A DNA stretch of 64,000 nucleotides from Pectinophora gossypiella. Its lineage: Eukaryota; Arthropoda; Insecta; Lepidoptera; Gelechiidae. Positions 1-9,238 of this stretch are shown in pieces; the stretch's first letter is position 1, and each line of letters opens with the position of its first letter. The notes beneath the pieces were generated by a model, which had not been told where the DNA came from, made no database searches, and saw nothing but the letters and a program-made list of their open reading frames with translations. The stretch spans positions 15,039,511-15,103,510 of the forward strand of contig NC_065413.1 in assembly GCF_024362695.1 (NCBI RefSeq), read 5' to 3'. Both the position numbers and the translations under genes were made by a program.

Positions 1-170
1 TTTACTAATAGAGAAATATTTTACACGTGTTAAATTACTTACAACATACAAAAAAAAATAAAAATAAAAAAAATCACTAAAAAAAATAAACAAAAAGAAA
101 AATACAAAAAAGTAAATGAAAAAAGATAAAATAGGGAGAGAGAGAGAGAGTAGTAAATTACTTATAAGTT

Positions 171-750
171 TTATTTAGGTATGTTTGCTCGTAAGTATAT
201 AAAAAAACTATATATTATATTATAATATAAAGATTACACCAAGACGTTATATTTTTTACGTTGTCATGCGTGTAAATATTTACGCACTAAATAATTAATC
301 TGTTGTATAATATACGAAAGGCTCCGAATATTTTATTTTTTTGTGACGTGACTTATTGTAGATTTGCCGCAGATGGCTTTAACTACTTGGCCGGACAAAT
401 GGGGAGCGCTGAGGGCTCTCACCCTCCGAATATCATGTGTGCGTACGTGATGCGTACTCTTATCTTAATTATTTACTAAATAAAAAAATCTTAGTAACTA
501 ATAATAGTAATATTTTTCATTGAAAATTAAAAAGATTTTATCAACACCAAGATGAATTAAATATTTCTTGTAGCTTAATAATAACTACAACTTTACCCCA
601 ACAACTTATTATTCTACGCATTAAATTATTATAAGTTACATTTAGGTAAATAAACCTCTTTGCTCGTTGACAAGATGACACCAACTTTATATTTTTTATA
701 TTGTCACGCGTGTAAATATTTACGCTCTAAATAATTAATCTCTTACTCTC
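171..750. repeat. Pair of diverged direct repeats (171-305 and 643-750)
   Basis: Two roughly 110-130 bp AT-rich copies share the run GTGTAAATATTTACGC and the following CTAAATAATTAATCT. They flank an R1 fragment and further AT-rich DNA. Nothing coding is visible. Bases 1-170 are A-rich low-complexity sequence with a short GA run at 136-150. Confidence 0.55.
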
Positions 751-1075
751 TTCCTACGAATAGATAATTATTATTAAAATAAAATATATATTATAAATAA
801 TTAAATATATATTATTAATATATTATTTAAATAATTATTATTTATTCGTAGGCACACATAATATTCGGAGCGGAGGATTATAAATAATTATTATTTATTC
901 GTAGATGTGTGCGTATTAACTTATGTTACTTTATTTACTAAAGAAAATATATTGACCCGCATATGGTGCTATAGCTGGAGATAATAAGTCGCTATATATT
1001 GGTGCTTTCGTTATTTGTCCGGCCAAGTAGTGACTGACGTATGTGGCAAATCTACAACAAGACACGTCAAAAAAT
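345..1075. mobile_element. Fold-back structure bounded by R1 arms
   Basis: The segment at 345-415 (T-run, GACGTGACTTATTGTAGATT, then CTACTTGGCCGGACAAAT) recurs in inverted form at 1005-1072. The interior is AT-rich and holds a smaller palindrome around 750-905 whose arms share ATTATTTATTCGTAG. This suggests a non-autonomous fold-back DNA element; no transposase is present. Confidence 0.5.
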
Positions 1076-1149
1076 GCTGTGACAGCTTGTAACTGAACTA
1101 GCTGTTAATCATTCTATTATTCTTTGTAAGGTTACAAACAATAAAAAAA

Positions 1150-1474
1150 GAACATAACATTAACAGCCTAAATACGTCCCACTGCTGCACACAGGCTTCC
1201 CCTCAATGAACCGGAGGTATGGAGCATACTCCAGCATGTTCCACTGTGGGTTAGAGGAGGTGTTTTTACAGCTAATAGCCCGAACCAACGGTTTAACGTG
1301 CCCTCCGAAGCACGGAATCGCCTTATGTTTTCAGACAATCATGTGATGCAAACCTGTAAAGTCCTTACCAAAAGACACTCTCACAAAGTGATTTCTACAA
1401 TGTCCCCATCAGGAATCGAACCCGGACCTCCAGATCGTGAGGCTAACGCTCTAACTACTAGAGCACGGAGGCTG
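1150..1474 (-). mobile_element. SINE-3 copy, near full length
   Basis: On the minus strand a tRNA-like head (1405-1474) with a B-box-like GGTTCGATTCC is followed by the shared central module (GAAGCAC...GTTAA around 1290-1312) and a tail with the CCTATATACGTCCCACTGCT type of sequence. Diverged (for example CCTAAATACG in the tail). Other copies lie at 46815, 50985, 52445 and 60480. Confidence 0.75.
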
Positions 1475-1517
1475 GTGAAAATAAAAAAAACATAAAATAA
1501 AAATATATAGAAATTAG

Positions 1518-1640
1518 GAGGGCTAAAAAGGCCACATTGTAGCAATTCATCCAAAAAAAGCAATATTGCAATTTGACATTCGCGCATGTGATAGTAAGTG
1601 CGCAATGCAAACAAATGTCAAATAGTAATATTGCCCCCCA
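1518..1640. mobile_element. MITE-B, truncated palindrome
   Basis: The left arm has GGCCACATTGTAGCAATTCATCC and GCAATATTGCAATTTGACAT; the right arm carries the complement of the inner part and ends in a C-run. It is the same family as the near-perfect copy at 12461-12615. Bases 1640-2350 show no recognisable gene. Confidence 0.6.
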
Positions 1641-2354
1641 GATCCCGCTTTTTACCAAGTGTCACCCGGTTTATCACGCCACACGCCAGATACGATTCGG
1701 AAACGTCTGTTAGCTTCTCGCGATACCGACCTAACTCAACAAAAAAACTTGTCACTATGTATGATAGAGATATCTGTACCTACGTACAATAAATAAAATA
1801 CTTATTCGATATGGCAACTTATGGTACTATTCATACATTTTATTATATGTCGTAATAAATACCTATCTAATAATGAAAGTAGGTATTAAAATATCTGACC
1901 TTGCAAAGGTCCTTTGTTGCACAAAAAGCGGGTTAAAAATAAATTTTAATCTGTGGGCTAATTAGACGCAAAAACAACATTTGTGTCCTTCCAAATTTAA
2001 ATCCTTTTGCACAAAATCTAGAATGGATTTTATTAGTGTTTTTTATGATAAAAACATGGGTTCGTTATGTACTTATTGATCGCATTCGACTCTCAGTCTG
2101 ACCTTCCAGTCAGAAGGTAAATCCAGCGCAATGACAGATAAGTAACATATACTGCATCCGAAAATTTGTCAGGTTATATGTTCCCCAAAACAATTTTTAA
2201 AATCTTTTTGTTTCCGTTTCATTTAAAATATTGATAAAAATGTCTCAAAACATTTTGCTGCAACAAACAAACTGTACTGGCCTGGAAATTCATCTGCAAA
2301 GGGACTTACTAAAATTTTAAAAGTTCAGTAAGTACTTTTGATAGACAAAATGGG

Positions 2355-2565
2355 GAGCTCGGTGGCGCAGCGGTAAACGCGCTAGGTCTGCAATTGTTGA
2401 AGTTAAGCACCTTTCGCAAAGGCCGGTCATAGGATGGGTGACCACAAAAAAAAAGTTTTCATCTCGAGCTCTTTCGTGCTTCGGAAGGCACGTTAAGCCG
2501 TTGGTCCCGGCTGCATTAGCAGTCGTTAATAACCATCAATCCGCACTGGGCAAAATTTAAAAGGG
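2355..2565 (+). mobile_element. SINE-2 copy (tRNA-like/5S-like hybrid), 3' truncated
   Basis: The head GAGCTCGGTGGCGCAGCGG resembles a tRNA D-arm (A box). It is followed by GAAGTTAAGCACC (2399-2411) and AGGATGGGTGACC (2431-2443), which resemble the internal promoter boxes of 5S rRNA genes. The shared module (GTGCTTCGGAAGGCACGTTA) follows. The usual 3' tail is missing after about 2560. Bases 2570-3010 look unremarkable and AT-rich. Confidence 0.75.
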
Positions 2566-3012
2566 GAAAAATTATTTTTGCGGACCATACTTAATTTGAT
2601 GCAGTGCAATGTTTTGATACGTTTTTTATCAATAGTTTAAACGAAAACAACCAGCGTGCAGTGAGGTCCAATGTGAGGTCAAGAAAGAATGATGAAATAT
2701 CAACCGTAGATTAGCCATTGATGTGGATTATAATAATATCATCTGTATTTATAGTGAGTAAAATCAATAGGCTAGTTTCCAACTAGTCAAATCAGTTACT
2801 TTTACTAAACATCAAAACACGAAATTACTTACTATGGAATTTATATGAAAAAACACACTGTGACATAGGAAATCGTGATAAAATGTCGGACTTATTATTA
2901 CGTTCTTGATTAAAATACATAAATAAGTTACATTGAAAAACAGTCTTTATTTAGTAAGAATCAGAATTTCATAGTTTATCTTGAACTTAGTACGCGACCC
3001 GATTCCATAGGT

Positions 3013-3098
3013 TACCGAGAGCACTCAGCGCTCCCCATCTGTCCGACCAAGTAGTTCATGCCATCTGACGTAAAATTACAATAAGTTACGTCACAAAG
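3013..3098 (-). repeat. R1 fragment
   Basis: Reverse-complement of the R1 start: GACGTAACTTATTGTAATTT followed by the ACTACTTGGTCGGACAGATG region. Only about 85 bp is present. Confidence 0.6.
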
Positions 3099-3184
3099 AA
3101 CGTATAACGGGTTTCTTGCATTTCATACGGCCAAATAAGGTCACTCTACGATATGCTGATATTCTGTCACCATGCAATTTAGGC

Positions 3185-3348
3185 ATGCATCACGGCCACA
3201 TTGAATCAATTCATCTAGAAAAGCAATATTGCTTTTTGACATTTATTATTAGCATTGTGTATTTATTTAAAAAAAACGCAAATGTTAAACTACAACATTG
3301 GTTTTTAAATGAATTGCTTCGATGTGGTGTCTTTAACCTAACCCCTCA
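3185..3348. mobile_element. MITE-B copy
   Basis: Inverted arms: GGCCACATTGAATCAATTCATC at the left and GATGAATTGCTTCGATGTGG-like sequence at the right, each with the GCAATATTG core. Moderately diverged. The small open frame across it is a by-product of the palindrome. Confidence 0.65.
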
Positions 3349-3549
3349 CGAGTGACGAGTTGGGCAGTATGCACGGTGAAACAACTTTTTCGTAATGTAT
3401 AAATGCATAAGAAAATATCGTAGCAGATCGTAGCACTTTCACTCTACGTACCAAAATTCGTAGCAGCACGCTACGACTGCACGGTTACGATTTTATTGTC
3501 AATAATAATCCTAACACCGAGATTAGTGAGGTTGGTTATCTATTATCTA

Positions 3550-4268
3550 TACAGGGTGGCCCAGAAGTTCAGGTTCAAAATGAAAAATTAGATAGAGGGG
3601 CTCATTAGCTACCAGAAACACCCCCATGTATGTTCAGCAATTATTTACGGTTTAGGAGATATGACCCATTTTGTACCTTTTTCTAGATTTTCTACCTTAC
3701 TTCATAAATAATCATTTTGTCGCTATCCCTTTCTTAATAAATATTTTATTTTACTTCACAACTATGCCTAAGTCTGTGTACCGCTCAATCAAAGATAAAT
3801 CAAAGTGAAATTGAAGAAAATAAAAGTTATCGGAAGTCAAAGTGAGAATTCGACCAAAATTGTTACAGTTGTTAAAACTTCGCCGAAGAATAATAAATAC
3901 ATGAGATTGTCATAGACCCTGGAAGTATTTCTAAAAACTGCTCCATTTAATAGGCTTTTAGAAACATCAATAAAAAGTACCCTTAATATGGGCAAAAAAC
4001 TAAGTAATTAGCCCTCAAAGATTGCAAGACAGACAGATTTGAAGAAAAATTTGACATTCTCATACAATGTAGCTGCTACTTTCTAACGTTGTTAGCGACA
4101 AAATGCTTATTTCTGAAGTAAGGTAGAAAATCTAGAAAAAGGTACAAAATGGGTCATATCTCCTAAACCGTAAATAATTGCTGAACATACATGGGGGTGT
4201 TTCTGGTAGCTAATGAGCCCCTCTATCTAATTTTTCATTTTGAACCTGAACTTCTGGGCCACCCTGTA
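3550..4268. mobile_element. 719 bp fold-back DNA transposon with ~175 bp near-identical arms
   Basis: The element begins TACAGGGTGGCCCAGAAG and ends with its complement CTTCTGGGCCACCCTGTA, flanked by TA on both sides. The arms (about 3551-3725 and 4093-4267) differ at only a couple of positions (for example ATAAATAATC against AGAAATAAGC near their inner ends). The 367 bp centre is AT-rich without an open frame. The TA target duplication fits a Tc1/mariner-type target preference; that assignment is inference. Confidence 0.8.
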
Positions 4269-4330
4269 TATATTATAATATAAAGACATAGCATCACGCC
4301 TGTATCCCCTAAGGGTTAGGCAGAGTTGTA

Positions 4331-4551
4331 TACAGGGTGTAAGCGACATCGTAACGAATACTGAGGGGGCTGATTCAGACCATGATTCTGAGTTAATATC
4401 AAGTGGAATTTCCTGTCAGAAAACTCATGATTTTTTTTGTGTTTTTTAAATTATTATAAGTTCCACTTTTGCGACGGAAAATTCCACTTGATATCAATCA
4501 TGGTCTGAAACATCCCTCAAAGTTTTCGTTGCGATGTCACTAACACCCTGC
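4331..4551. mobile_element. MITE-G copy
   Basis: Terminal inverted repeats start ACAGGGTGTAAGCGACATCG and end GATGTCACTAACACCCTG. Inner arms carry ATATCAAGTGGAATTT and its complement. The same family is at 23845, 38278, 38535 and 60063. Confidence 0.75.
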
Positions 4552-4599
4552 ATGAATAGGGGATATAGTACAAAAAATAACTTCGTTCAGGGATGTTCT

Positions 4600-5190
4600 G
4601 AAAAAGAACAGAAGGTTATATTGAAGCAATTCATCAAAAAAAAAAACAAAGTTTTGTCTTTTTAGATAAATTACCCCTCCGGCTGATTGAGGGGAGGCCT
4701 GTGCCCAGCAGTGGGATATATATAGGCTATTTATGTTATGTTCATGCTAACTTCAAAGGGGCCCCTTTTTAGACCTCCAGATAATCCATAAATGCGGAAA
4801 GACTATTTACGACCAGACTTTGGAAACGCATTAACATTTTATCAGCAACAGATAACCTTACGATTTCTCAGACAGACATACGCCGTTCCAACTGAGAGTA
4901 CCTAGGTAATTTGTCATAATAGAAAGTCTTTCATCATTTGGCCCCATGTTTGCTCCACTTTTGCCCTTAACAACAAGTGAGATCATTTGTATCTTATCAT
5001 GTTATGATATTCACCCAGTAATCAGCAAAACTATAATGTTATTTATGACTTGCCCCATGCAGCGAAATAATATATTATTAATATACTTACTCGCAATATT
5101 ATAAAGATAAGAATTATCATGTTAGAATATTCCATACTTCCGCGAATGTTGTTGTATGAAACAAAAAATACCTTTTGTCTCATTAGGACA
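4600..5190. other. Repeat fragments and unassigned sequence
   Basis: 4612-4650 holds a short MITE-B scrap (TTGAAGCAATTCATC). 4675-4745 is a tail fragment of the SINE-3 type (GGCCTGTGCCCAGCAGTGGG). 4745-5190 shows no gene or clear repeat. Confidence 0.4.
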
Positions 5191-5195
5191 GTGAC

Positions 5196-5577
5196 GGCAT
5201 CCGTGGTCCAGTGGTTGAGCGTTGGGCTCACGATCTGGAGGTTCCGGGTTCGATTCCCGGTGGGGACATAACACAAATTTTTTTTTTTCTCCCCTACTGT
5301 GTTTGTATTGTTACTGTGGCGTCCTCTAATAATAAATACTTTCTTTCTTTCTTTCTTCTAAATTGGAGGATATTACTGGCTGATCACCTGATTGTCCGAA
5401 GGTAAGATGATCCGTGCTTCGGAAGGCACGTTAAGCCGTTGGTCCCGGTTACTACTTACTGATATAAGTAAGTAGTCGTTACATGAGCCATGTCAGGGAC
5501 CTTTGGCGGCTCAATAATAACTATGACACCAGGGTTGATGAAGTTAGTAATTCACCTCACAACCCACACGATAGAAG
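5196..5577 (+). mobile_element. SINE-1 copy interrupted by a LINE 3' tail
   Basis: The tRNA-like head (5200-5268; B-box GGTTCGATTCC) and the central and 3' parts (5371-5577, ending CCACACGATAGAAGAAG) match SINE-1. Between them, about 5283-5370 is foreign: TGTTACTGTGGCGTCC followed by a (CTTT)n tail. That foreign part is also found at 48960-49110 and inverted at 48482-48620, so a LINE 3' end appears to have landed in the SINE. Confidence 0.75.
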
Positions 5578-5631
5578 AAGAAGGAAAATATCCTCTGCCA
5601 ATGTATCTCTGACTAAACAGTAATCCTACTA

Positions 5632-5830
5632 TAAGGCTGCGTTTCCATTGTCTCGGAGCTGTGGGGAGAGGAGCGGAGATGTACAGGAATCGACCAATCA
5701 CAGTGAGGGAGAGAGTGACAAAGCGTCTTCGTTTTTCGCTCTCTCGAACGTTGTGATTGGTCAAATCCGCACATCTCCGCTCCTCTCCACTCCTCTCCGC
5801 ACAACTCCGCGTCAATGGTAACGCAGCCTA
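5632..5830. mobile_element. MITE-J palindrome (~200 bp)
   Basis: Starts AGGCTGCGTTTCCATTG and ends CAATGGTAACGCAGCCT. The arms contain GGAGCGGAGATGT and ACATCTCCGCTCC, and GACCAATCACAG and its complement. Overlapping open frames on the minus strand are artefacts of this palindrome. A second copy is at 62188-62355. Confidence 0.75.
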
Positions 5831-6103
5831 ATACTTGCCAACTAATACAAGGCTAGTAACATCTAGATCTACCTAACAACCTCACCTCAAGTTTAATACC
5901 TCGTGTCGACCGTTACGATTATAAATTACTATGCAACACACACAGACATGTAATCAATAATTAAAAAGAAAAAACTTGTTACTACATCCACTTACTCCAT
6001 AGGGTTGAATTTACCATATTTTTTCCTGTAAGAAATACCTGCAGAACAGGTTGATAAGGAAAAAGTGGCTTGATATTTTTTACATTGATACCTGGCCAAC
6101 AAT

Positions 6104-6280
6104 ATGATTGGCCACCTGATACGACACGATTCATTTATAACAAACATCATAGAAGAAAAAATTGAAGGGAAGAGAGGAAGGGGTAGACCTAGGAGAAAAT
6201 TTATGAAACAAATAAAAGAGAAGGTGCAGGTCGTGTCGTATCAGGAGGTGAAGGTTTTGGCGTATCAAGAGGCAGGTTTA
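6104..6280 (+). pseudogene. Non-LTR retrotransposon ORF2 C-terminus, relic
   Basis: The open frame reads IGHLIRHDSF then GKRGRGRPRRKF. This is the conserved tail after the reverse transcriptase in many non-LTR elements (GH-x-x-RHD followed by a GKRGRGRPR stretch). It breaks into SINE sequence at about 6280. A related relic is on the minus strand at 21080-21306, and a shorter scrap at 37745-37778. No reverse transcriptase core is visible upstream, so this is a 5'-truncated dead copy. The family call rests on motif recognition. Confidence 0.65.
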
Positions 6281-6284
6281 TATG

Positions 6285-6572
6285 TATCATCATCATCAGC
6301 CCATTAACGTCCCCACTGCTTGGGCACGGGCCTTCCCTATGGATGGATAGGGAGATCGGGCCTTAAACCATCACGCCCAGTGCGGATTGATGGTTATTAA
6401 CGACTGCTAATGCAGCCGGGACCAACGGCTTAACGTGCCTTCCGAAGCACGAAGGAGCTCGAGATGAAAACTTTTTTTTGTGGTCACCCATCCTGTGACT
6501 AGCCTTTGCGAAAGTTGCTTAACTTCTACAATCGCAGATCGAGCGCGTTTACCGCTGCGCCAGTGAGCTCCT
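6285..6572 (-). mobile_element. SINE-2 copy
   Basis: On the minus strand: GAGCTCACTGGCGCAGCGG head, 5S-like GAAGTTAAGCAAC and AGGATGGGTGACC boxes, shared module, and a (GAT)n tail at the low-coordinate end. It appears essentially complete. The minus-strand open frame through it is not a gene. Confidence 0.8.
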
Positions 6573-6879
6573 CGAGGAAGGTTTATATGTATAAAAACAT
6601 CCAATAAATAGTGGAGAAATACTGTTATTTTTGAGGTTTTTAATGTGTTGTCGTTAATAATTACATTTTTTCGTCAGCACTGCACCCGAGTGAAGCCGGG
6701 GCAGGTGTCTATGAATACGAACAATGACAATAATTCAGATAATTACTTACAGAAAAACAAACAAAACGTGACTATGTAAAGGAATACGATTAAGTAGTTC
6801 AATGTTTTCTGACGTAAGTTCAGTTCCATAATGATTGAAAGATTAGTTAGTATACTTAGTAACACATTACTATTCGTCC

Positions 6880-7165
6880 ATCGTGTTGGTTGTGAGGTGG
6901 ATTACCATCCCCATCAACCCTAGTGTCAGGGTTACTATTGAGCCGCCATAGGCCCCTGATATGACTCATGTAACGAATACGTACATCAGTAAGTAAATAG
7001 TAACCGGGACCAACGGCTTAACGTGCCTTCCGAAGCACGGATAATCTTAGTTTTGCACAATCAGGTGATCAGCCTGTAATGTCCAAACTAGGGATCACAA
7101 AGTGATTTTTGTAATTTGTCACTACCGGGATTCGAACCCGGGACCTTCGGATCGTGAGCACACAC
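6880..7165 (-). mobile_element. SINE-1 copy, 5' truncated
   Basis: The low-coordinate end carries the SINE-1 tail (GTGAGGTGGATTACCA). The central module GTGCCTTCCGAAGCACGG and a partial tRNA-like head with GGTTCGAATCC-type B box (minus strand) follow. 7170-7440 shows no gene. Confidence 0.75.
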
Positions 7166-7449
7166 ATATTACTTATGATACATTAATGGAAAGACCTTCA
7201 TATTTGAGAAGAAAACGTCGTGATTGTCAACGGTGCATACCCTTTATCCCTCTAAGTCGAGCGAGTTTCGATGTATAGTATAGTTATGGGAAAATACCTA
7301 AGTATTTTTAGACTAATAAACACCAATAAAATAAAAATGCAAACGCATTTTATATGTTCGACCTTATTTTAGTAATACCGGTTTTGGAACGTACTGCATA
7401 CGAGACAAACACACACACAACACAGTTGGCTCGACCCATGGTATAAGAA

Positions 7450-8102
7450 CATCAGTAGGGTCTGCATAACAACCGCGCCGCGCGCGGCACGAATTATACC
7501 GGGGTCTTCGACCTATAGCCGTTTACGTATAGTAGACGTCAGGTCGACATGGCAATTCTCTAGTGACGTGACGTTTTCAATATCGATATATTTTTATTAT
7601 GTATGTAACAAAATGTGAGTAAAATAATACCACGTTTTCATTTAAGTTAATATTTATTCATCTGAATCATCTAACGTTAATTTTATTTCTAAAATATTAT
7701 TCTTAGTTTTCAATAATTTCTTAGCAAGTATATGTAAAATATACTATATGTAAAATATACTTGCTATATTTATAATTTTGATTGACCATAAATATTTAGA
7801 TTAGATTTCTTTTAAATCTATTGTTTTCCTTTTGTGTTAATGTTAATTTCTAATTCAATAAATTATGTGAGCAAGATTATAATCGATAAACGCGGTCGAT
7901 ACGGACTCGTGCGACACTAAGACTAAGACGCCGCGGGGACTGTGCGGGTGTGCGGGGCGACCCCGCCTCCGCGGCTCACCTCATGCCCCGATTGCTATGT
8001 CGACCTGTCGTCAACTATAGATAGCATTCGTATCGTTTATTGGTCGAAGCGCTCAATATTATTCAAGCCGCGCGTGACGCGGTTGCCATGCAGACCCAGC
8101 AG
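7450..8102. mobile_element. MITE-K, long form with internal region
   Basis: The left arm (about 7450-7545) starts AGGGTCTGCATAACAACCGC and runs through GCGCCGCGCGCGG and AGGTCGACATGGCAAT. The right arm (about 7988-8102) is its diverged complement, ending CATGCAGACCCAGCAGGG. About 440 bp lie between, including a GC-rich stretch at 7905-7985. Short copies at 12320-12460 and 13955-14124 lack that interior. No transposase-like frame was recognised in it. Confidence 0.6.
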
Positions 8103-8582
8103 GGGCCTGTTCCATAAAACTTACAATTGTAAATTACAAAGACAATTTGATGTACATTGCGGAGTGTGTGATCACGAATATTTTGCAGTTTCAAATTATC
8201 TACGTGACAATGTGACAGCTAACATTTCAAGGTTAGCCCAGCTGACGTCATCCCACCCTGCGTTGCCATTTCGTAAAAAAATAATTAACCACAACCAGTG
8301 TTTTTATATTTACTTTGCAAGGCAATATTGAACTTTTAGTAAAATATTTATTTACAGTTTTAATGATTTGAATATACTTATGTGACAAGTAACAGTAATT
8401 AAATACATTAGTCAGTAATTCACTTACTTTTCAATAATAAATTTTATATCCGTTGGAATGTTGGAGATACCAATTTAATAGTAACACAGTGGTAACACTT
8501 ACGTCATCAAAGGGCTAGCAATGGCGGCTTGGCATAGGATTGAGCATACCTGATTTTCATATCTTCCATGGATTTTCCATGG
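8103..8582. mobile_element. MITE-I copy with a partial MITE insertion
   Basis: 8103-8210 matches one half of the GGGGCCTGTT...TTACAATTGTAAATTAC element seen whole at 58155-58320. From 8210 the sequence matches MITE-I (AACATTTCAAGGTTAGCCCA, GTGACAAGTAA, GATTGAGCATACCTG). It contains one perfect TGACGTCA at 8243-8250. Other copies are at 22905, 55237 and 57660. Confidence 0.65.
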
Positions 8583-8619
8583 CTCGAACATTACAGACGG
8601 CGATACGGTTCACCACCTA

Positions 8620-9137
8620 TCACGTCGATTTAGAAAGATCGGTGAGGTAAGTCTCATGACTTAGTTCATCTTGCGATGAACTACCCCAATTGGGATATAG
8701 TCGTGAACTTGTGCATACGAGAATTTTATATTTTTTTAATACCTACGCTAAATGTAGAGTCATATAAGGCACAATGGGGATGAGACTTGCAGTCACTGTT
8801 GATACCAAGTCCTAAGATGGATATAACGAACCTGGCGACTTAAAGGTGGTGATTTATATAAGTACCGAGTATTAATAATAATAATTATTAGATTAAACTG
8901 GCCTCTCCGTGTTGGCTTCGGCCCCACGCACGCCTTCCAAAAGTCCGGGACTCCATAGACCCGAGATATGGAAACGACATACAAATAATAATAATAATTA
9001 GATTTATAGCTGGCATAAAAAGCCCATATAACCTAATAAATAAGTACAAATAAAATAATACAATACACAAGACATTTAATTTAAAATTACGGGTCTACTT
9101 TCTGTTGGTATTAAATTTATCTTTCCCTTTCTTTACA
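8620..9137. other. Repeat scraps upstream of the gene 1 coding start
   Basis: 8630-8710 is a fragment (CGGTGAGGTAAGTCTC, CTTAGTTCATCTTGC) also seen at 14520-14600, 22040-22120 and 63510-63600. 8785-8850 matches the SINE scrap at 18985. 8895-8970 is an unassigned GC-rich repeat piece. No promoter could be chosen. The first coding exon has its own splice acceptor, so an upstream non-coding exon must exist somewhere to the left. Confidence 0.4.
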
Positions 9138-9147
9138 GATATCCAAA

Positions 9148-9238
9148 ATGGCGATAATAGGACCAAAAGAGAAAGAAGTCAACGGCACGATGAAGAGTGA
9201 TAAGATGATGTCGTTAGATGACGCCATGATGCTTACAG
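9148..9238 (+). CDS. Gene 1 coding exon 1
   Basis: Encodes residues 1-30, a hydrophilic N-terminus (MAIIGPKEKE...). It follows a CTTTACAG acceptor and ends ACAG/GTAATG in phase 1. The intron after it is 6.25 kb. Confidence 0.88.

Noticed and set aside
5200..5268. tRNA-like cloverleaf sequences here and at 1405, 15180, 34335, 41080, 46440, 46815, 52562 and elsewhere
   Set aside because: Each continues into SINE body sequence and recurs at many sites with decay in stems; no stand-alone tRNA gene with its own terminator was seen.
7942..8331. 129-residue plus-strand frame starting in the GC-rich block
   Set aside because: It crosses the MITE-K arm into MITE-I, so it is a chance frame over repeats.
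8640..8660. GAG/GTAAGTC as a donor for a 5' non-coding exon of gene 1
   Set aside because: The surrounding 80 bp is a dispersed repeat scrap seen at three other places, so the site is not specific evidence.
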